A stretch of DNA of 64,000 nt, taken from contig CAZEHO010000009.1 of assembly GCA_964511945.1 (NCBI GenBank), forward strand, positions 20,844 through 84,843. Reading direction: 5' to 3'. How positions within the stretch are numbered: the first letter of the stretch is position 1; each line of letters starts with the position of its first letter. The notes beneath the pieces were generated by a model. The model was not told the origin of the DNA and ran no database searches. It was given only the letters and a program-made list of their open reading frames with translations. Below, piece by piece: positions 1 to 7,752 of this stretch. Position numbers and translations under genes: made by a program. This DNA comes from CAZEHO01 sp964511945 (GTDB lineage: Bacteria; Actinomycetota; Acidimicrobiia; Spongiisociales; UBA11373).

Positions 1-1575
1 CGTTCCACCACATGAGGCGCACTCGAAGGTGACCTCATCCACGACGTGCTTGTGGAGATCGTCGAGGCGGACGCCGGAGCGCGCCTCCAGATCGTCGAGC
101 GACCCGACACAAACCTGCTCGTCGCATTCAACGCATGCCCAGACGGGGATGCACGAGCCCCAGAAACGGTTTCTGCTGATCGCCCAATCGCGAGCACCTT
201 CGAGCCAGTTCCCGAAGCGGCGCGACCCGATGTTCTCGGGGACCCAGTGCACATCCCGGTTGAGTTCTGCCATGCGATCACGGAAGCTCTCGACGGCGAC
301 GTACCAGGTGGGGAGCGCCTTGTAGATCAGGGGGGTGTCGGTGCGCCAGCAGAACGGGTAGGCATGCATGATCCGCCCGCTCTCAACTAGCGCCCCGTGC
401 TCGCGAAGGAGGTCGATCAGCGTGGGGTCGGCATCCTTCACGTTGACGCCGGCGACCGCGGCGACTTCGTCGGTGAAGCGGCCCTCCGCGTCCACCGGAT
501 CGACGAGGAGGTGGCCGAGGCCGGCGCCGCGGAACGCGTAGAAGTCGGCCTCACCGTAGGCCGGGGCCATGTGGACGAGTCCGGTGCCGTCCTCGGTGGT
601 GGTCTCGTCGCTCGAGATGACCACGAACGCCCCCTCATCCATGAGATGGGCGAAGTCGGGAAGGGCCGGTGCGTATCGGGTACCGAGCAGTTCTGCACCG
701 CGCGCTTCGGCTCCGGGGCGCACGTCGTGATCGGGCCAGTAGGCGCTCACCCGCTCTTCGGCTATCCAATAGCGGCCTCCGTGGTCGTGGAGCGGCTGGT
801 CCACCCGCACGTACCGGATGTCCTCTCCGATGGCGACGCCGAGGTTGGAGGGCATCGTCCACGGGGTGGTGGTCCAGATGAGCAAATAGTCGCCTGCCTC
901 AACCGGCCCGGCGCCCTCGGTGACCTCGAGACGCACGGTGATCGACGGATCCTCGACATCGCGATACGCGCCGAGGTTCACTTCGAAGTTCGACAGCGGA
1001 GTGGCGGCGCCGTACGAGTACGGGAGCACCTTGAAGTCGCGATAGACGAGGCCCTTGTCCCAGAGCTGCTTGAACACCCACCAGACCGACTCCATGAAGT
1101 CGAGGTCCATGGTCTTGTAGTCGTCTTCGAAGTCGACCCAGCGACCGATGCGGCGGGTGATCGCTTCCCACACCTCGGTGTTCGCCATCACCCGGCGCCG
1201 GCACGCTTCGTTGAATCGGTCGACCCCGTAGGCGACGATCTCGGCCGGGCCGTTGAGGCCGAGTTCCTTCTGGACCTCCATCTCGATCGGGAGGCCGTGG
1301 GTATCCCAGCCGAAACGGCGCTCGACCCGGTGGCCGCGCATCGTCCAGTAGCGGGGCACGATGTCCTTGAGCACCCCGGCGAGCAGGTTGCCGTAGTGGG
1401 GGCTGCCGGTCGGGAACGGAGGGCCGTCGTAGAAGGAGAACTCGCTTTCCGGTGGGCGCATATCGACCGAGGTGGCGAAGGCGTCGATGCGATCCCACAA
1501 CTCCAGCACGCGATGCTCGAGGTCGGGGAAGGAGACCTCGGGGGGTACTCGTGTGAACGGAGTCGGCTCGGCCAT
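1..1575 (-). CDS. ileS: isoleucyl-tRNA synthetase, N-terminal part (cut by window start)
   Basis: Charges tRNA-Ile with isoleucine in the cytoplasm. The first 525 codons are visible from ATG at 1575; the 3' part, including the KMSKS loop, lies outside the window. The class I HIGH-type motif reads PHYGN (residues 59-63). The editing-domain motif TTTPWT lies near residue 235. The late segment contains ARDWAISRNRFWG and Cys pairs (CVEC, CASC) like the zinc-binding insert of the archaeal/eukaryal-like IleRS class. That class is common in actinobacteria and often tolerates mupirocin; this is family knowledge and not tested here. GAGGA precedes the ATG and sits inside a hairpin of the T-box leader, so expression probably responds to uncharged tRNA-Ile. 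Confidence 0.95.
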   Translation of the reverse strand, partial: MAEPTPFTRVPPEVSFPDLEHRVLELWDRIDAFATSVDMRPPESEFSFYDGPPFPTGSPHYGNLLAGVLKDIVPRYWTMRGHRVERRFGWDTHGLPIEMEVQKELGLNGPAEIVAYGVDRFNEACRRRVMANTEVWEAITRRIGRWVDFEDDYKTMDLDFMESVWWVFKQLWDKGLVYRDFKVLPYSYGAATPLSNFEVNLGAYRDVEDPSITVRLEVTEGAGPVEAGDYLLIWTTTPWTMPSNLGVAIGEDIRYVRVDQPLHDHGGRYWIAEERVSAYWPDHDVRPGAEARGAELLGTRYAPALPDFAHLMDEGAFVVISSDETTTEDGTGLVHMAPAYGEADFYAFRGAGLGHLLVDPVDAEGRFTDEVAAVAGVNVKDADPTLIDLLREHGALVESGRIMHAYPFCWRTDTPLIYKALPTWYVAVESFRDRMAELNRDVHWVPENIGSRRFGNWLEGARDWAISRNRFWGSCIPVWACVECDEQVCVGSLDDLEARSGVRLDDLHKHVVDEVTFECASCGGT

Positions 1576-1828
1576 GGTGTCCTCGTCTCGGCGGTCGGTT
1601 GCCGCCGGGACGAGCCGTGGCCCGCGGTACCACCCGGCTTGCCGCCCGTCGGGCGGCCGCTCATCGGCCCCATGCGGCGAGGCGGCCGGCGGGTTCTAGT
1701 TGGGCCGGAGCCCGTTCTTCCCGCAGCTCGGGGGTGATGTCCCGCTCGGCTCGTGATCCCGGCCTCGCACCATTCGCCGGTTCGCTCAATCCGCTTGCTG
1801 AGCAGGCACGTCCCCGTCGACGCTGTGA
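1576..1828 (-). promoter_or_regulatory. T-box leader of ileS (probably translational type)
   Basis: Read on the minus strand, 1635-1621 is GGGTGGTACCGCGGG, the T-box consensus that pairs with the NCCA end of uncharged tRNA. Upstream lie two possible Ile specifier codons ATC, at 1738-1736 and 1757-1755; the first is preferred. Between the T-box and the gene, CTCGTC pairs with GACGAG around a CGGCGG/CCGCCG stem, which hides the GAGGA ribosome-binding site. There is no U-rich terminator. This matches the translational T-boxes known for actinobacterial ileS. A -10-like TACCCT at 1840-1835 would place the transcript start near 1828. The exact 5' end and stem I boundaries are inferred. Confidence 0.88.
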
Positions 1829-1998
1829 GGAGGGAGGGTAGCAAGGCGGGCTCCCTCGTTGCGCTCGGTGGCGGCCTGTCACAACTCGCAACCAACCGGC
1901 TGCCCGCGCTCGTCGGCAGGGGTCGGGCGCGAGTTGCGTTCCTGTGGGTTCGGGGTGGCAGGCCTGCTCATTGCTCATTGCCGATACCCTCCCTCAGG
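1829..1998. other. intergenic stretch with short repeats, no gene
   Basis: Nothing here has coding character. It holds a perfect 10-bp palindrome, GCAGGCCTGC (1958-1967), and two adjoining copies of CTCATTG (1967-1980) just before the YggU-family gene. This is a weak example of the 7-bp-period intergenic repeats seen elsewhere in the window. It separates the divergent ileS leader from the plus-strand genes. Confidence 0.5.
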
Positions 1999-2289
1999 AT
2001 GCCGATCACCGTCACTCCGCACACAGACGGCGTGCTCATCGAGGTCTGGGTCGTTCCCGGGGCCAGTCGGACGGCGGTCGGCGGCCTCCACGATGGTGCT
2101 CTTCGGGTCCGGGTGAGCGCTCCTCCAGAGGGTGGCAAGGCCAATCGGGCCGCCGCCGGGGCCGTTGCCGAGTTCTTCGGCGTCCGCCGGGCGGAGGTGA
2201 TTGGAGGCGCCACCAGCCGGCGCAAGCAGGTTCTGGTCCACGGACTCGATCCGGTCGCAGCCGCCGACCGACTCCGCCGGTTGGACTGA
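1999..2289 (+). CDS. YggU/DUF167 family protein
   Basis: A 96-residue protein of the DUF167 (YggU) family, which has known structures but no firm function. ATG at 1999 is chosen because the family starts just before the first beta strand (MPITVTPHTDGVLIEVWVVP). The family core VVPGASRTAV, the segment LRVRVSAPPEGGKANRAA and the C-terminal GATSRRKQVLV are all present, and length is normal. Longer upstream starts would only add sequence of no family resemblance. The next gene, a DksA-like regulator, follows after 68 bp in the same direction, so joint transcription is possible. Confidence 0.85.
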   Translation: MPITVTPHTDGVLIEVWVVPGASRTAVGGLHDGALRVRVSAPPEGGKANRAAAGAVAEFFGVRRAEVIGGATSRRKQVLVHGLDPVAAADRLRRLD

Positions 2290-2357
2290 ACGGCCCTGCC
2301 CGCTCCCACCCCTCGGACGGGGCTCGTGCTAGCCTCTGCGGCCGTTCAGGAGGTGCT

Positions 2358-2729
2358 GTGTCCCGAGAACTCGCAAAGTCCACGCTCGAGAAGTTTCGCA
2401 AGAAGCTTGAGCAGGAGCGGGACCGTCTCACCGAGGTGATTCGCGAGATCCAGGAAGAGCAGGAAGAGGTGCGGCTCACCGAGACGTCCTCGGACCGGAG
2501 CCCGGACCCCAACACCGCCGAGGGTGGTTCTCTCGCATTCGAGATGGAGATGGAACTCTCGCTCTCGAAGAACGCCGAGGACCTGCTCGGCAAGGTCAAC
2601 GACGCGCTGATCCGGATCGAGGACGACGACTATGGCAACTGCGCCGAGTGCGGGACCGGGATTCCGGTCGCTCGCCTCGAGGTGTTGCCGTACACCAGGT
2701 ACTGCGTGGAGTGCGCCTCCCACCGCTGA
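2358..2729 (+). CDS. DksA/TraR-type zinc-finger protein
   Basis: A 123-residue protein with a long N-terminal coiled-coil helix (about residues 5-40, rich in Glu, Arg and Lys) and a C-terminal four-cysteine zinc finger (C95, C98, C116, C119; NCAECG then YCVEC). This is the DksA/TraR fold. Such proteins bind in the secondary channel of RNA polymerase and modulate transcription; in actinobacteria their roles are less well defined. GTG at 2358 is chosen because CAGGAGG (2347-2353) is placed well ahead of it. The 3' end overlaps the start of lspA by 19 bp, suggesting coupled translation. It could equally be annotated as a general TraR/DksA C4-finger protein. Confidence 0.85.
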   Translation: MSRELAKSTLEKFRKKLEQERDRLTEVIREIQEEQEEVRLTETSSDRSPDPNTAEGGSLAFEMEMELSLSKNAEDLLGKVNDALIRIEDDDYGNCAECGTGIPVARLEVLPYTRYCVECASHR

Positions 2730-3190
2730 CCCCACGCCTCCTTGCCTTCGTCGTCGCGGCGGGGGTGATCGTGGCCGATCAACTCACCAAGTGGTGGGTT
2801 GTCGCCACGCTTCCCGGCGATCCCATCGTCGTCATCGACGGCTTCTTCCAGTTCCGCTACATCACCAACACAGGGGCTGCGTTCGGGATGTTGAAGGGGG
2901 CCGGGTCGATCATTGCCCTCCTCGCGGTTGCCGCCGCAGTCGTGATCGTGCTCCTCGTGCGAGAGCTCGCAGGAAGGCTCGAGAACATCGCCATGGGCCT
3001 GGTGCTCGGCGGCGCCATCGGCAACCTGATCGATCGGATCTTCCGCGGCGACGGCCTGCTCGACGGCGGGGTGGTCGATTGGATCGACTTCAGTTTCTTC
3101 CCGGCGTTCAACGTGGCCGACAGCGCGATCACCATCGGCGCCGGTCTCGCCATCATCACCGCCTTCCTGCTCGACGGGAAGAAGGAATGA
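2711..3190 (+). CDS. lspA: lipoprotein signal peptidase (signal peptidase II)
   Basis: Membrane aspartic protease that removes signal peptides from prolipoproteins after lipid attachment. The 159-residue product has four hydrophobic membrane segments and both catalytic aspartates: D108 in GNLIDRI and D137 in FNVADSAI. The N-terminal family motif VADQLTKWWV (21-30) is intact. GTG at 2711 inside the end of the dksA-like gene gives the usual family length. The stop overlaps the rluD start as ATGA, so dksA-like, lspA and rluD form a tight cluster. The window contains several lipoprotein substrates, including the solute-binding proteins at 60264 and 63541. Confidence 0.95.
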   Translation: MRLPPLTPRLLAFVVAAGVIVADQLTKWWVVATLPGDPIVVIDGFFQFRYITNTGAAFGMLKGAGSIIALLAVAAAVVIVLLVRELAGRLENIAMGLVLGGAIGNLIDRIFRGDGLLDGGVVDWIDFSFFPAFNVADSAITIGAGLAIITAFLLDGKKE

Positions 3191-4089
3191 CCATGCCCGT
3201 CCCCGACGATCTCGGGGGCGAACGGGCGGATCGCATCGTCGCCGTCCTTGCCGGTGTCAGCCGCACCGTTGCCCGCGCCATGGTGGAGGGCGGTGACGCC
3301 ACCTTCGACGGGACCACGGTGGATCCGAAGACCCGGATCCCCGCCGGTGCGGTGCTGGAGGCCACGCTCCCGGAGGCCGATCCCGGGTTGGTCCCCGAGG
3401 CCATGGACCTGGTGGTGCGATACGAGGATGAGCATCTGGCGGTGGTCGACAAGGAGCCGGGGGTGGTAGTGCATCCCGGCGCCGGGCAGAGGACGGGGAC
3501 CCTGGCCGCAGGCATCCTGCATCGCTGGCCCCGGATTCGAGGAGTCGGCGACGACGATCGGTGGGGCATCGTGCACCGGCTCGACAGGGAGACGTCGGGA
3601 CTCCTGGTGGTTGCACTCGATCACGAAGCGCTGGCCGGTCTGCGGGATGCGATCCGGCGGCGGGCAATCGTGAGGACCTACTTCGCGCTCACCGACGGTG
3701 TGGTCGAGTCGGCGACCGGCACCATCGACGCACCCCTGGGGCGGGACCCGAAACGACCGACCCGCTTCCGGGTCGATCCCGACGGCAGGTTTGCCCGCAG
3801 CCACTACCGGCGTCTTGCCGTGTGGCCCGATGCCCGCCGCAGCTTGCTCGAAGTCACGCTCGAGACCGGCCGCACCCATCAGATCCGGGTGCATCTGGCA
3901 TCGATCGGCCATCCGTTGTTCGCCGATGGTGTCTACGGACGGGGCGAACCGGGGAGACGAGTCTGGCTCCATGCCATCCGGCTGGGCTTCGACCATCCGA
4001 CCACCGGTGAATCGATCGAGGTTGAGAGCCCACTGCCCGATGACCTGCAAGCGGTCCTGGATGAACTGGGAACGCCCGGCAATCGCTAA
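3187..4089 (+). CDS. rluD: RluD-type 23S rRNA pseudouridine synthase
   Basis: Converts uridines in 23S rRNA to pseudouridine. The 300-residue protein has an N-terminal S4-like RNA-binding domain (about 8-60) and a catalytic domain with the RluA/RluD signature HRLDRETSG; the catalytic aspartate is D133. The C-terminal part contains LETGRTHQIRVHLASIGHPL, also typical of the family. ATG at 3187 overlaps the lspA stop by 4 bp. Linkage lspA-rluD is widespread in bacteria. Specificity among RluA, RluC and RluD cannot be settled from the sequence; RluD is the likeliest given length, S4 domain and context. Confidence 0.92.
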   Translation: MTMPVPDDLGGERADRIVAVLAGVSRTVARAMVEGGDATFDGTTVDPKTRIPAGAVLEATLPEADPGLVPEAMDLVVRYEDEHLAVVDKEPGVVVHPGAGQRTGTLAAGILHRWPRIRGVGDDDRWGIVHRLDRETSGLLVVALDHEALAGLRDAIRRRAIVRTYFALTDGVVESATGTIDAPLGRDPKRPTRFRVDPDGRFARSHYRRLAVWPDARRSLLEVTLETGRTHQIRVHLASIGHPLFADGVYGRGEPGRRVWLHAIRLGFDHPTTGESIEVESPLPDDLQAVLDELGTPGNR

Positions 4090-4107
4090 TTGCCGATTGT
4101 TGGTTGC

Positions 4108-5127
4108 TCAACCGAAGAACGTCTGCGCCGTCCGGTACAGCTCCTCGTCGACTCCGCGGATCTTGGCACACGCCTCGGCCAGGGGCACCGCTTCGATCTG
4201 GGTGCTCTTCAGTGCCACCATGACCCCGGATTCTCCGGCGAGCGCCAGGTCGGCGGCGGCGGCCCCGAGCCGGGTGGCAAGCACCCGGTCGAAGGCGGTT
4301 GGAGACCCACCCCGCTGCAGATGCCCGAGCACCGTCACCCTGGTCTCGAACCCGGTTAGTGCCTCTAGAGCCGGGGCGATTTGATAGGCAACGCCGCCGA
4401 GTCGTTCGAAGCCGAAGGCGTCCTTGGCGAGTTCGGTCTTCTCGGGGGGCTCGACTCCTTCGGCGACGACCACGATCGAGTACTTACGGCCGCGGCGGTG
4501 GCGGCGCCGGATCACCGTGGCGACCTGCTCGAGGTCCATGTTGATCTCCGGGATCAGGATTGCATCCGCACCGGCGGCGATACCGGCGTACACGGCGATC
4601 CACCCCTTGGTGCGTCCCATCACCTCGCACAGGATCACCCGGTTGTGCGACTCCGCCGTGGTGGTGAGCCGATCGATCGCTTCGGTCGCGATCTGCACGG
4701 CCGTATCGAATCCGAACGTGAAATCCGTGGCGGCGATGTCGTTGTCGATGGTCTTCGGGACCCCGATGATCTGCAGGCCGTCCTCGACCAGCCTGAGGGC
4801 GGTGCGCAGCGTGCCGTCGCCTCCGATGACCACGAGGCTGTCGATGTCGTTGGCCTCCACGGTGCGCCGGACGCTCTCGAAGCCTTCACCGTGGACGTAG
4901 GGGTCCATCCGCGACGTGCCGAGGATGGTGCCGCCGGTGCCGAGAATGCCTCGGACGGAGTTCCGGTTGAGCGGGAGCACGTCCTCTTCCATCAGGCCTT
5001 CCCACCCGTGCATGATGCCGACGACCTCGTGGTTCCCGGCCTCGAGGGCCCGGGCGACCACTCCGCGGATGACCGCGTTCAGACCGGGACAGTCCCCCCC
5101 AGCGGTGAGCACACCGATGACGCTCAT
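4108..5127 (-). CDS. pfkA: 6-phosphofructokinase, ATP-type signature
   Basis: Phosphorylates fructose 6-phosphate at the committed step of glycolysis. The 339-residue product has TAGGDCPGLNAVI at the N-terminus, GGDGTL (102-107) and PKTIDND (124-130). Glycine at position 105 is the residue associated with ATP use, whereas PPi-dependent enzymes carry Asp there. K125 is found in both PPi enzymes and actinobacterial ATP enzymes. It lies 102 bp downstream of a second, different phosphofructokinase on the same strand. The convergent rluD ends only 18 bp away. Product family is certain; the phosphoryl donor is inferred from two residues. Confidence 0.93.
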   Translation of the reverse strand: MSVIGVLTAGGDCPGLNAVIRGVVARALEAGNHEVVGIMHGWEGLMEEDVLPLNRNSVRGILGTGGTILGTSRMDPYVHGEGFESVRRTVEANDIDSLVVIGGDGTLRTALRLVEDGLQIIGVPKTIDNDIAATDFTFGFDTAVQIATEAIDRLTTTAESHNRVILCEVMGRTKGWIAVYAGIAAGADAILIPEINMDLEQVATVIRRRHRRGRKYSIVVVAEGVEPPEKTELAKDAFGFERLGGVAYQIAPALEALTGFETRVTVLGHLQRGGSPTAFDRVLATRLGAAAADLALAGESGVMVALKSTQIEAVPLAEACAKIRGVDEELYRTAQTFFG

Positions 5128-5177
5128 GTGAGATACCCCTGTGGTTGCTCTTCAGGTTGCACGCTAGGCGATCGGCG

Positions 5178-5230
5178 GAGGTCAGAGGTCAGAGGTCAGA
5201 TCTGATCTCCGACTCCGATCTCTTATCTCC
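5178..5230. repeat. intergenic 7-bp-period repeat
   Basis: Three perfect copies of GAGGTCA (5178-5198) are followed by related 6-7 base units (GATCTCC, GACTCC, GATCTCT). The tract sits between the two phosphofructokinase genes, and its last base is the first base of the upstream gene's stop codon. Similar tracts occur at 20785, 36059, 54445 and 62094. Confidence 0.8.
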
Positions 5231-6378
5231 TAGTACAGGAACATCGGCTTGCCGCCGACGTGGCGGATCCGCGGCCGGTACTGGTCGGCGTCGTAGAGCT
5301 CATCGACGTCGACCCGCTTCACCCCTTCACCGGTGACCGAGACCGGCACGTTGGTGTAGGTGCCGCCGCGCAGTGCCACCATCCGGCCTGAGGCCCCTTC
5401 GAGGGCGAGGTCGGTCGCCATCACCGCGTAGTTCTTGGCGACCATCAGGTCCAGGGAGTCCGGGCTGCCGGAGCGGGCCAGGTATCCGATCTGCTGGTAG
5501 ATGATTCCCTGTCCGGTGATCTTCTTGAGCGCCTCACCGGTCTGGAGGCCGATCCCGCCGAGCTTGCGATGTCCGTAGGCATCTGCTTCGCCGGTGAGCA
5601 CCATCTCACCGCCCTCCATGACGGCGCCTTCGGAGATGGTGACCATCGAGTAGCGGCTCGGGTTGCTTTCCTTGTCTTCCATGAGGAACCCGGCGAGCTT
5701 CTCGACCTCGAACGGCACCTCGGAGATGATGGCCCGGTCGACCGCCGACAGATATGCCGTGATCAGCGAGGTCTCCCCGCTGTAGCGGCCGAACAGTTCG
5801 ATGACGGCGATGCGCTCGTGGGAGCCGGTGCTGGTCCGCAAGTTGTGCACGAACTGCACGCCGCGGGTCACCGCCGTGGAGAACCCGATGCAGTAGTCGG
5901 TGCCGTGGACGTCGTTGTCCATCGTCTTGGGGATGGCGACCACAGGCACGCCCTCGTTGTGGAGCCTGAGCCCGTACGACAGGGTGTCGTCACCGCCGAT
6001 TGGGATCAGGATGTCGACACCTAGCGCCTCGAGCACTTTGATGGCGTGCGGCGTGAAGTCGTACGGCTCTTCCCCCGTCTCGGTTCCGGCCAGGAAATCC
6101 GGGATCTGGGATTCCTTCACCCGGCCCGGATTGGTGCGCGAGCTGTGGAGGATCGTGCCGCCGCTGCGGTCGATCGTGCGGACCGCTGTCGGATCGAGCG
6201 GGATCGAGTACTCCTCGAGCGAGGCGGGCTCGTCGGGGTTGGCAAACAGGAGACCGCCCCAGCCGCGGCGCAACCCGAGGACCTCGTGGCCCTTCTCGGT
6301 TGCCCGCTCGACTACCGCCTTGATGCATGGGTTGAGGCCGGGGACGTCTCCGCCGCCGGTCAGGATTCCGATTCGCAT
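5230..6378 (-). CDS. phosphofructokinase, PPi-dependent signature
   Basis: A 382-residue phosphofructokinase family protein. ATG at 6378 starts the conserved MRIGILTGGGDVPGLN. The phosphoryl-donor loop reads GGDDT (128-132), with Asp where ATP enzymes have Gly, and the second determinant is PKTMDND with K151. The Asp/Lys combination is the accepted signature of pyrophosphate-dependent phosphofructokinases, which work reversibly in glycolysis and gluconeogenesis. Length is greater than the neighbouring ATP-type enzyme because of an insert around residues 95-112. It is 17 bp downstream of the class I aldolase gene, so the two are almost certainly co-transcribed. Confidence 0.92.
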   Translation of the reverse strand: MRIGILTGGGDVPGLNPCIKAVVERATEKGHEVLGLRRGWGGLLFANPDEPASLEEYSIPLDPTAVRTIDRSGGTILHSSRTNPGRVKESQIPDFLAGTETGEEPYDFTPHAIKVLEALGVDILIPIGGDDTLSYGLRLHNEGVPVVAIPKTMDNDVHGTDYCIGFSTAVTRGVQFVHNLRTSTGSHERIAVIELFGRYSGETSLITAYLSAVDRAIISEVPFEVEKLAGFLMEDKESNPSRYSMVTISEGAVMEGGEMVLTGEADAYGHRKLGGIGLQTGEALKKITGQGIIYQQIGYLARSGSPDSLDLMVAKNYAVMATDLALEGASGRMVALRGGTYTNVPVSVTGEGVKRVDVDELYDADQYRPRIRHVGGKPMFLY

Positions 6379-6395
6379 CTCTATTCCCCCTTGGC

Positions 6396-7448
6396 CTACG
6401 CGATGTCGATCTCGTCCGCCAGGTAGACGTCCTGGATTGCATTGAGGATCGCAACGCCGTCCGCCATCTCCTTTTGGAACGCCTTGCGGCCGCTGATGAG
6501 CCCGGTGCCGCCGGCCCGCTTGTTGATGACCGCGGTCTCGATCGCGTCCTGCAGGTCGTTTGTGCCCGACGCCCCACCGCTGTTGATCAGACCGGCGCGG
6601 CCCATGTAGTTGTTCACCACCTGGTAGCGGGTCAGATCGATCGGGTGCTCCGTCGTGAGCTCGCTGTAGACCTTGTCGTGGGTCTTGCCGGCCTTGATCG
6701 CCGGGTATCCACCGTTGTTGGTCGGAAGCTTCTGCTTGATGATGTCGGCCTCGAGTGTCACGCCGAGATGATTGGCCTGACCGGTGAGGTCGGCTGCGGC
6801 GTGGTAGTCGGTGCCGTCGACCTTGAAGCTGGGGCTGCGCAGATAGCACCACAGCACGGTGAACATGCCGAGCTGATGGGCCCGCTCGAAGGCGGCCGAG
6901 ATCTCCTGCAGCTGCCGGTTGGATTCCTCGGAGCCCCAGTAGATGGTTGCGCCGACGCCGACACAACCCATGTCGAATGCTTGCTCCATCGACCCGAACA
7001 GCGTCTGATCGAAGGTGTTCGGGGTGGTGAGCAGTTCGTTGTGGTTGAACTTGAGGATGAACGGGATCTTGTGGGCGTACTTGCGCGACACCGCCCCGAG
7101 CACGCCGAGGGTCGAGGCGACTGCGTTGCAGCCACCCTCGATCGCCAGCTTGACGATGTTCTCGGGATCGAAGTAGATCGGGTTGGGGGCGAATGAGGCG
7201 CCCGCCGAGTGCTCGATGCCCTGGTCGACGGGCAGGATCGAGACGTAGCCGGTGCCGGAGAGACGGCCGTGGTCGTAGAGCGATTGCAGGTTCCGCAGGA
7301 CTACAGGGCTGCGGTCGGTGTCCGCCATCACCCGGTCGATGAAATCGGGGCCGGGGAGGTGGAGCAGTTCCTTGGGGACCGTCTCACAGACGTGTCCGAG
7401 GAGCGGTTCGGCCTTCTCCGCCAGGATCTCCTGGATCCGTGCGTACAT
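6396..7448 (-). CDS. fbaB: class I fructose-bisphosphate aldolase (FbaB/DhnA type)
   Basis: Cleaves fructose 1,6-bisphosphate to dihydroxyacetone phosphate and glyceraldehyde 3-phosphate through a lysine Schiff base. The 350-residue product has the same length as E. coli FbaB and closely resembles it from memory, for example SILPVDQGIEHSAGASFA, TDLTGQ-like DLTGQANHLG and NYMGRAGLINSGGASG. The expected Schiff-base lysine is K238 in ADIIKQK. AGGAGG precedes ATG 7448. It is the first gene of a run with the two phosphofructokinases, and a -10-like TACAAT lies at 7535-7530. The metal-dependent class II aldolase usual in actinobacteria is not in this window. Confidence 0.95.
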   Translation of the reverse strand: MYARIQEILAEKAEPLLGHVCETVPKELLHLPGPDFIDRVMADTDRSPVVLRNLQSLYDHGRLSGTGYVSILPVDQGIEHSAGASFAPNPIYFDPENIVKLAIEGGCNAVASTLGVLGAVSRKYAHKIPFILKFNHNELLTTPNTFDQTLFGSMEQAFDMGCVGVGATIYWGSEESNRQLQEISAAFERAHQLGMFTVLWCYLRSPSFKVDGTDYHAAADLTGQANHLGVTLEADIIKQKLPTNNGGYPAIKAGKTHDKVYSELTTEHPIDLTRYQVVNNYMGRAGLINSGGASGTNDLQDAIETAVINKRAGGTGLISGRKAFQKEMADGVAILNAIQDVYLADEIDIA

Positions 7449-7752
7449 GAGGTTCCTCCTGGAACGATGGGCTCTCCGGCTGCGCCGCTCCCGACGGAAG
7501 CAGCCGTGGTGTGCGTTGTGCGCCAGGCGATTGTACGACCGCCGACCCCCGTCGCGGAAGCGGATGAGGGCCGGACCGGAACCGGTTCCACCAAATGGTG
7601 ACGAACGGCCCTGCCGGAGGGCCGGTTGTCGGGGTTTCCGGCCGGGCTGCGAAGACCGCGTCCTTTGGTTTTCGCGTCTTGGCGAACGGCAGGGGACGGC
7701 TGGTAGGGTGCCGCTCGAGGCTTACACCGGTGTAGTTCAGGGGATTTCAGGC
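7449..7752. promoter_or_regulatory. divergent promoter region of fbaB and dnaE
   Basis: This 304-bp stretch has no convincing gene. For the minus strand, TACAAT (7535-7530) is a good -10 element for the fbaB-pfk cluster. A perfect 12-bp palindrome GGAACCGGTTCC (7578-7589) lies upstream of it and is a plausible operator; CACCAAATGGTG follows at 7589-7600. Near dnaE there is TAGGGT close to 7712 as a weak -10. The regulator is unknown. Confidence 0.4.

Noticed and set aside
397..1737. Long plus-strand open frame of 446 codons
   Set aside because: It is the antisense of ileS. The minus-strand frame carries clear IleRS motifs, while this one has no recognisable domain.
2857..4050. Minus-strand open frame of 397 codons
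   Set aside because: Antisense to lspA and rluD, both with full catalytic motifs; a by-product of high GC.
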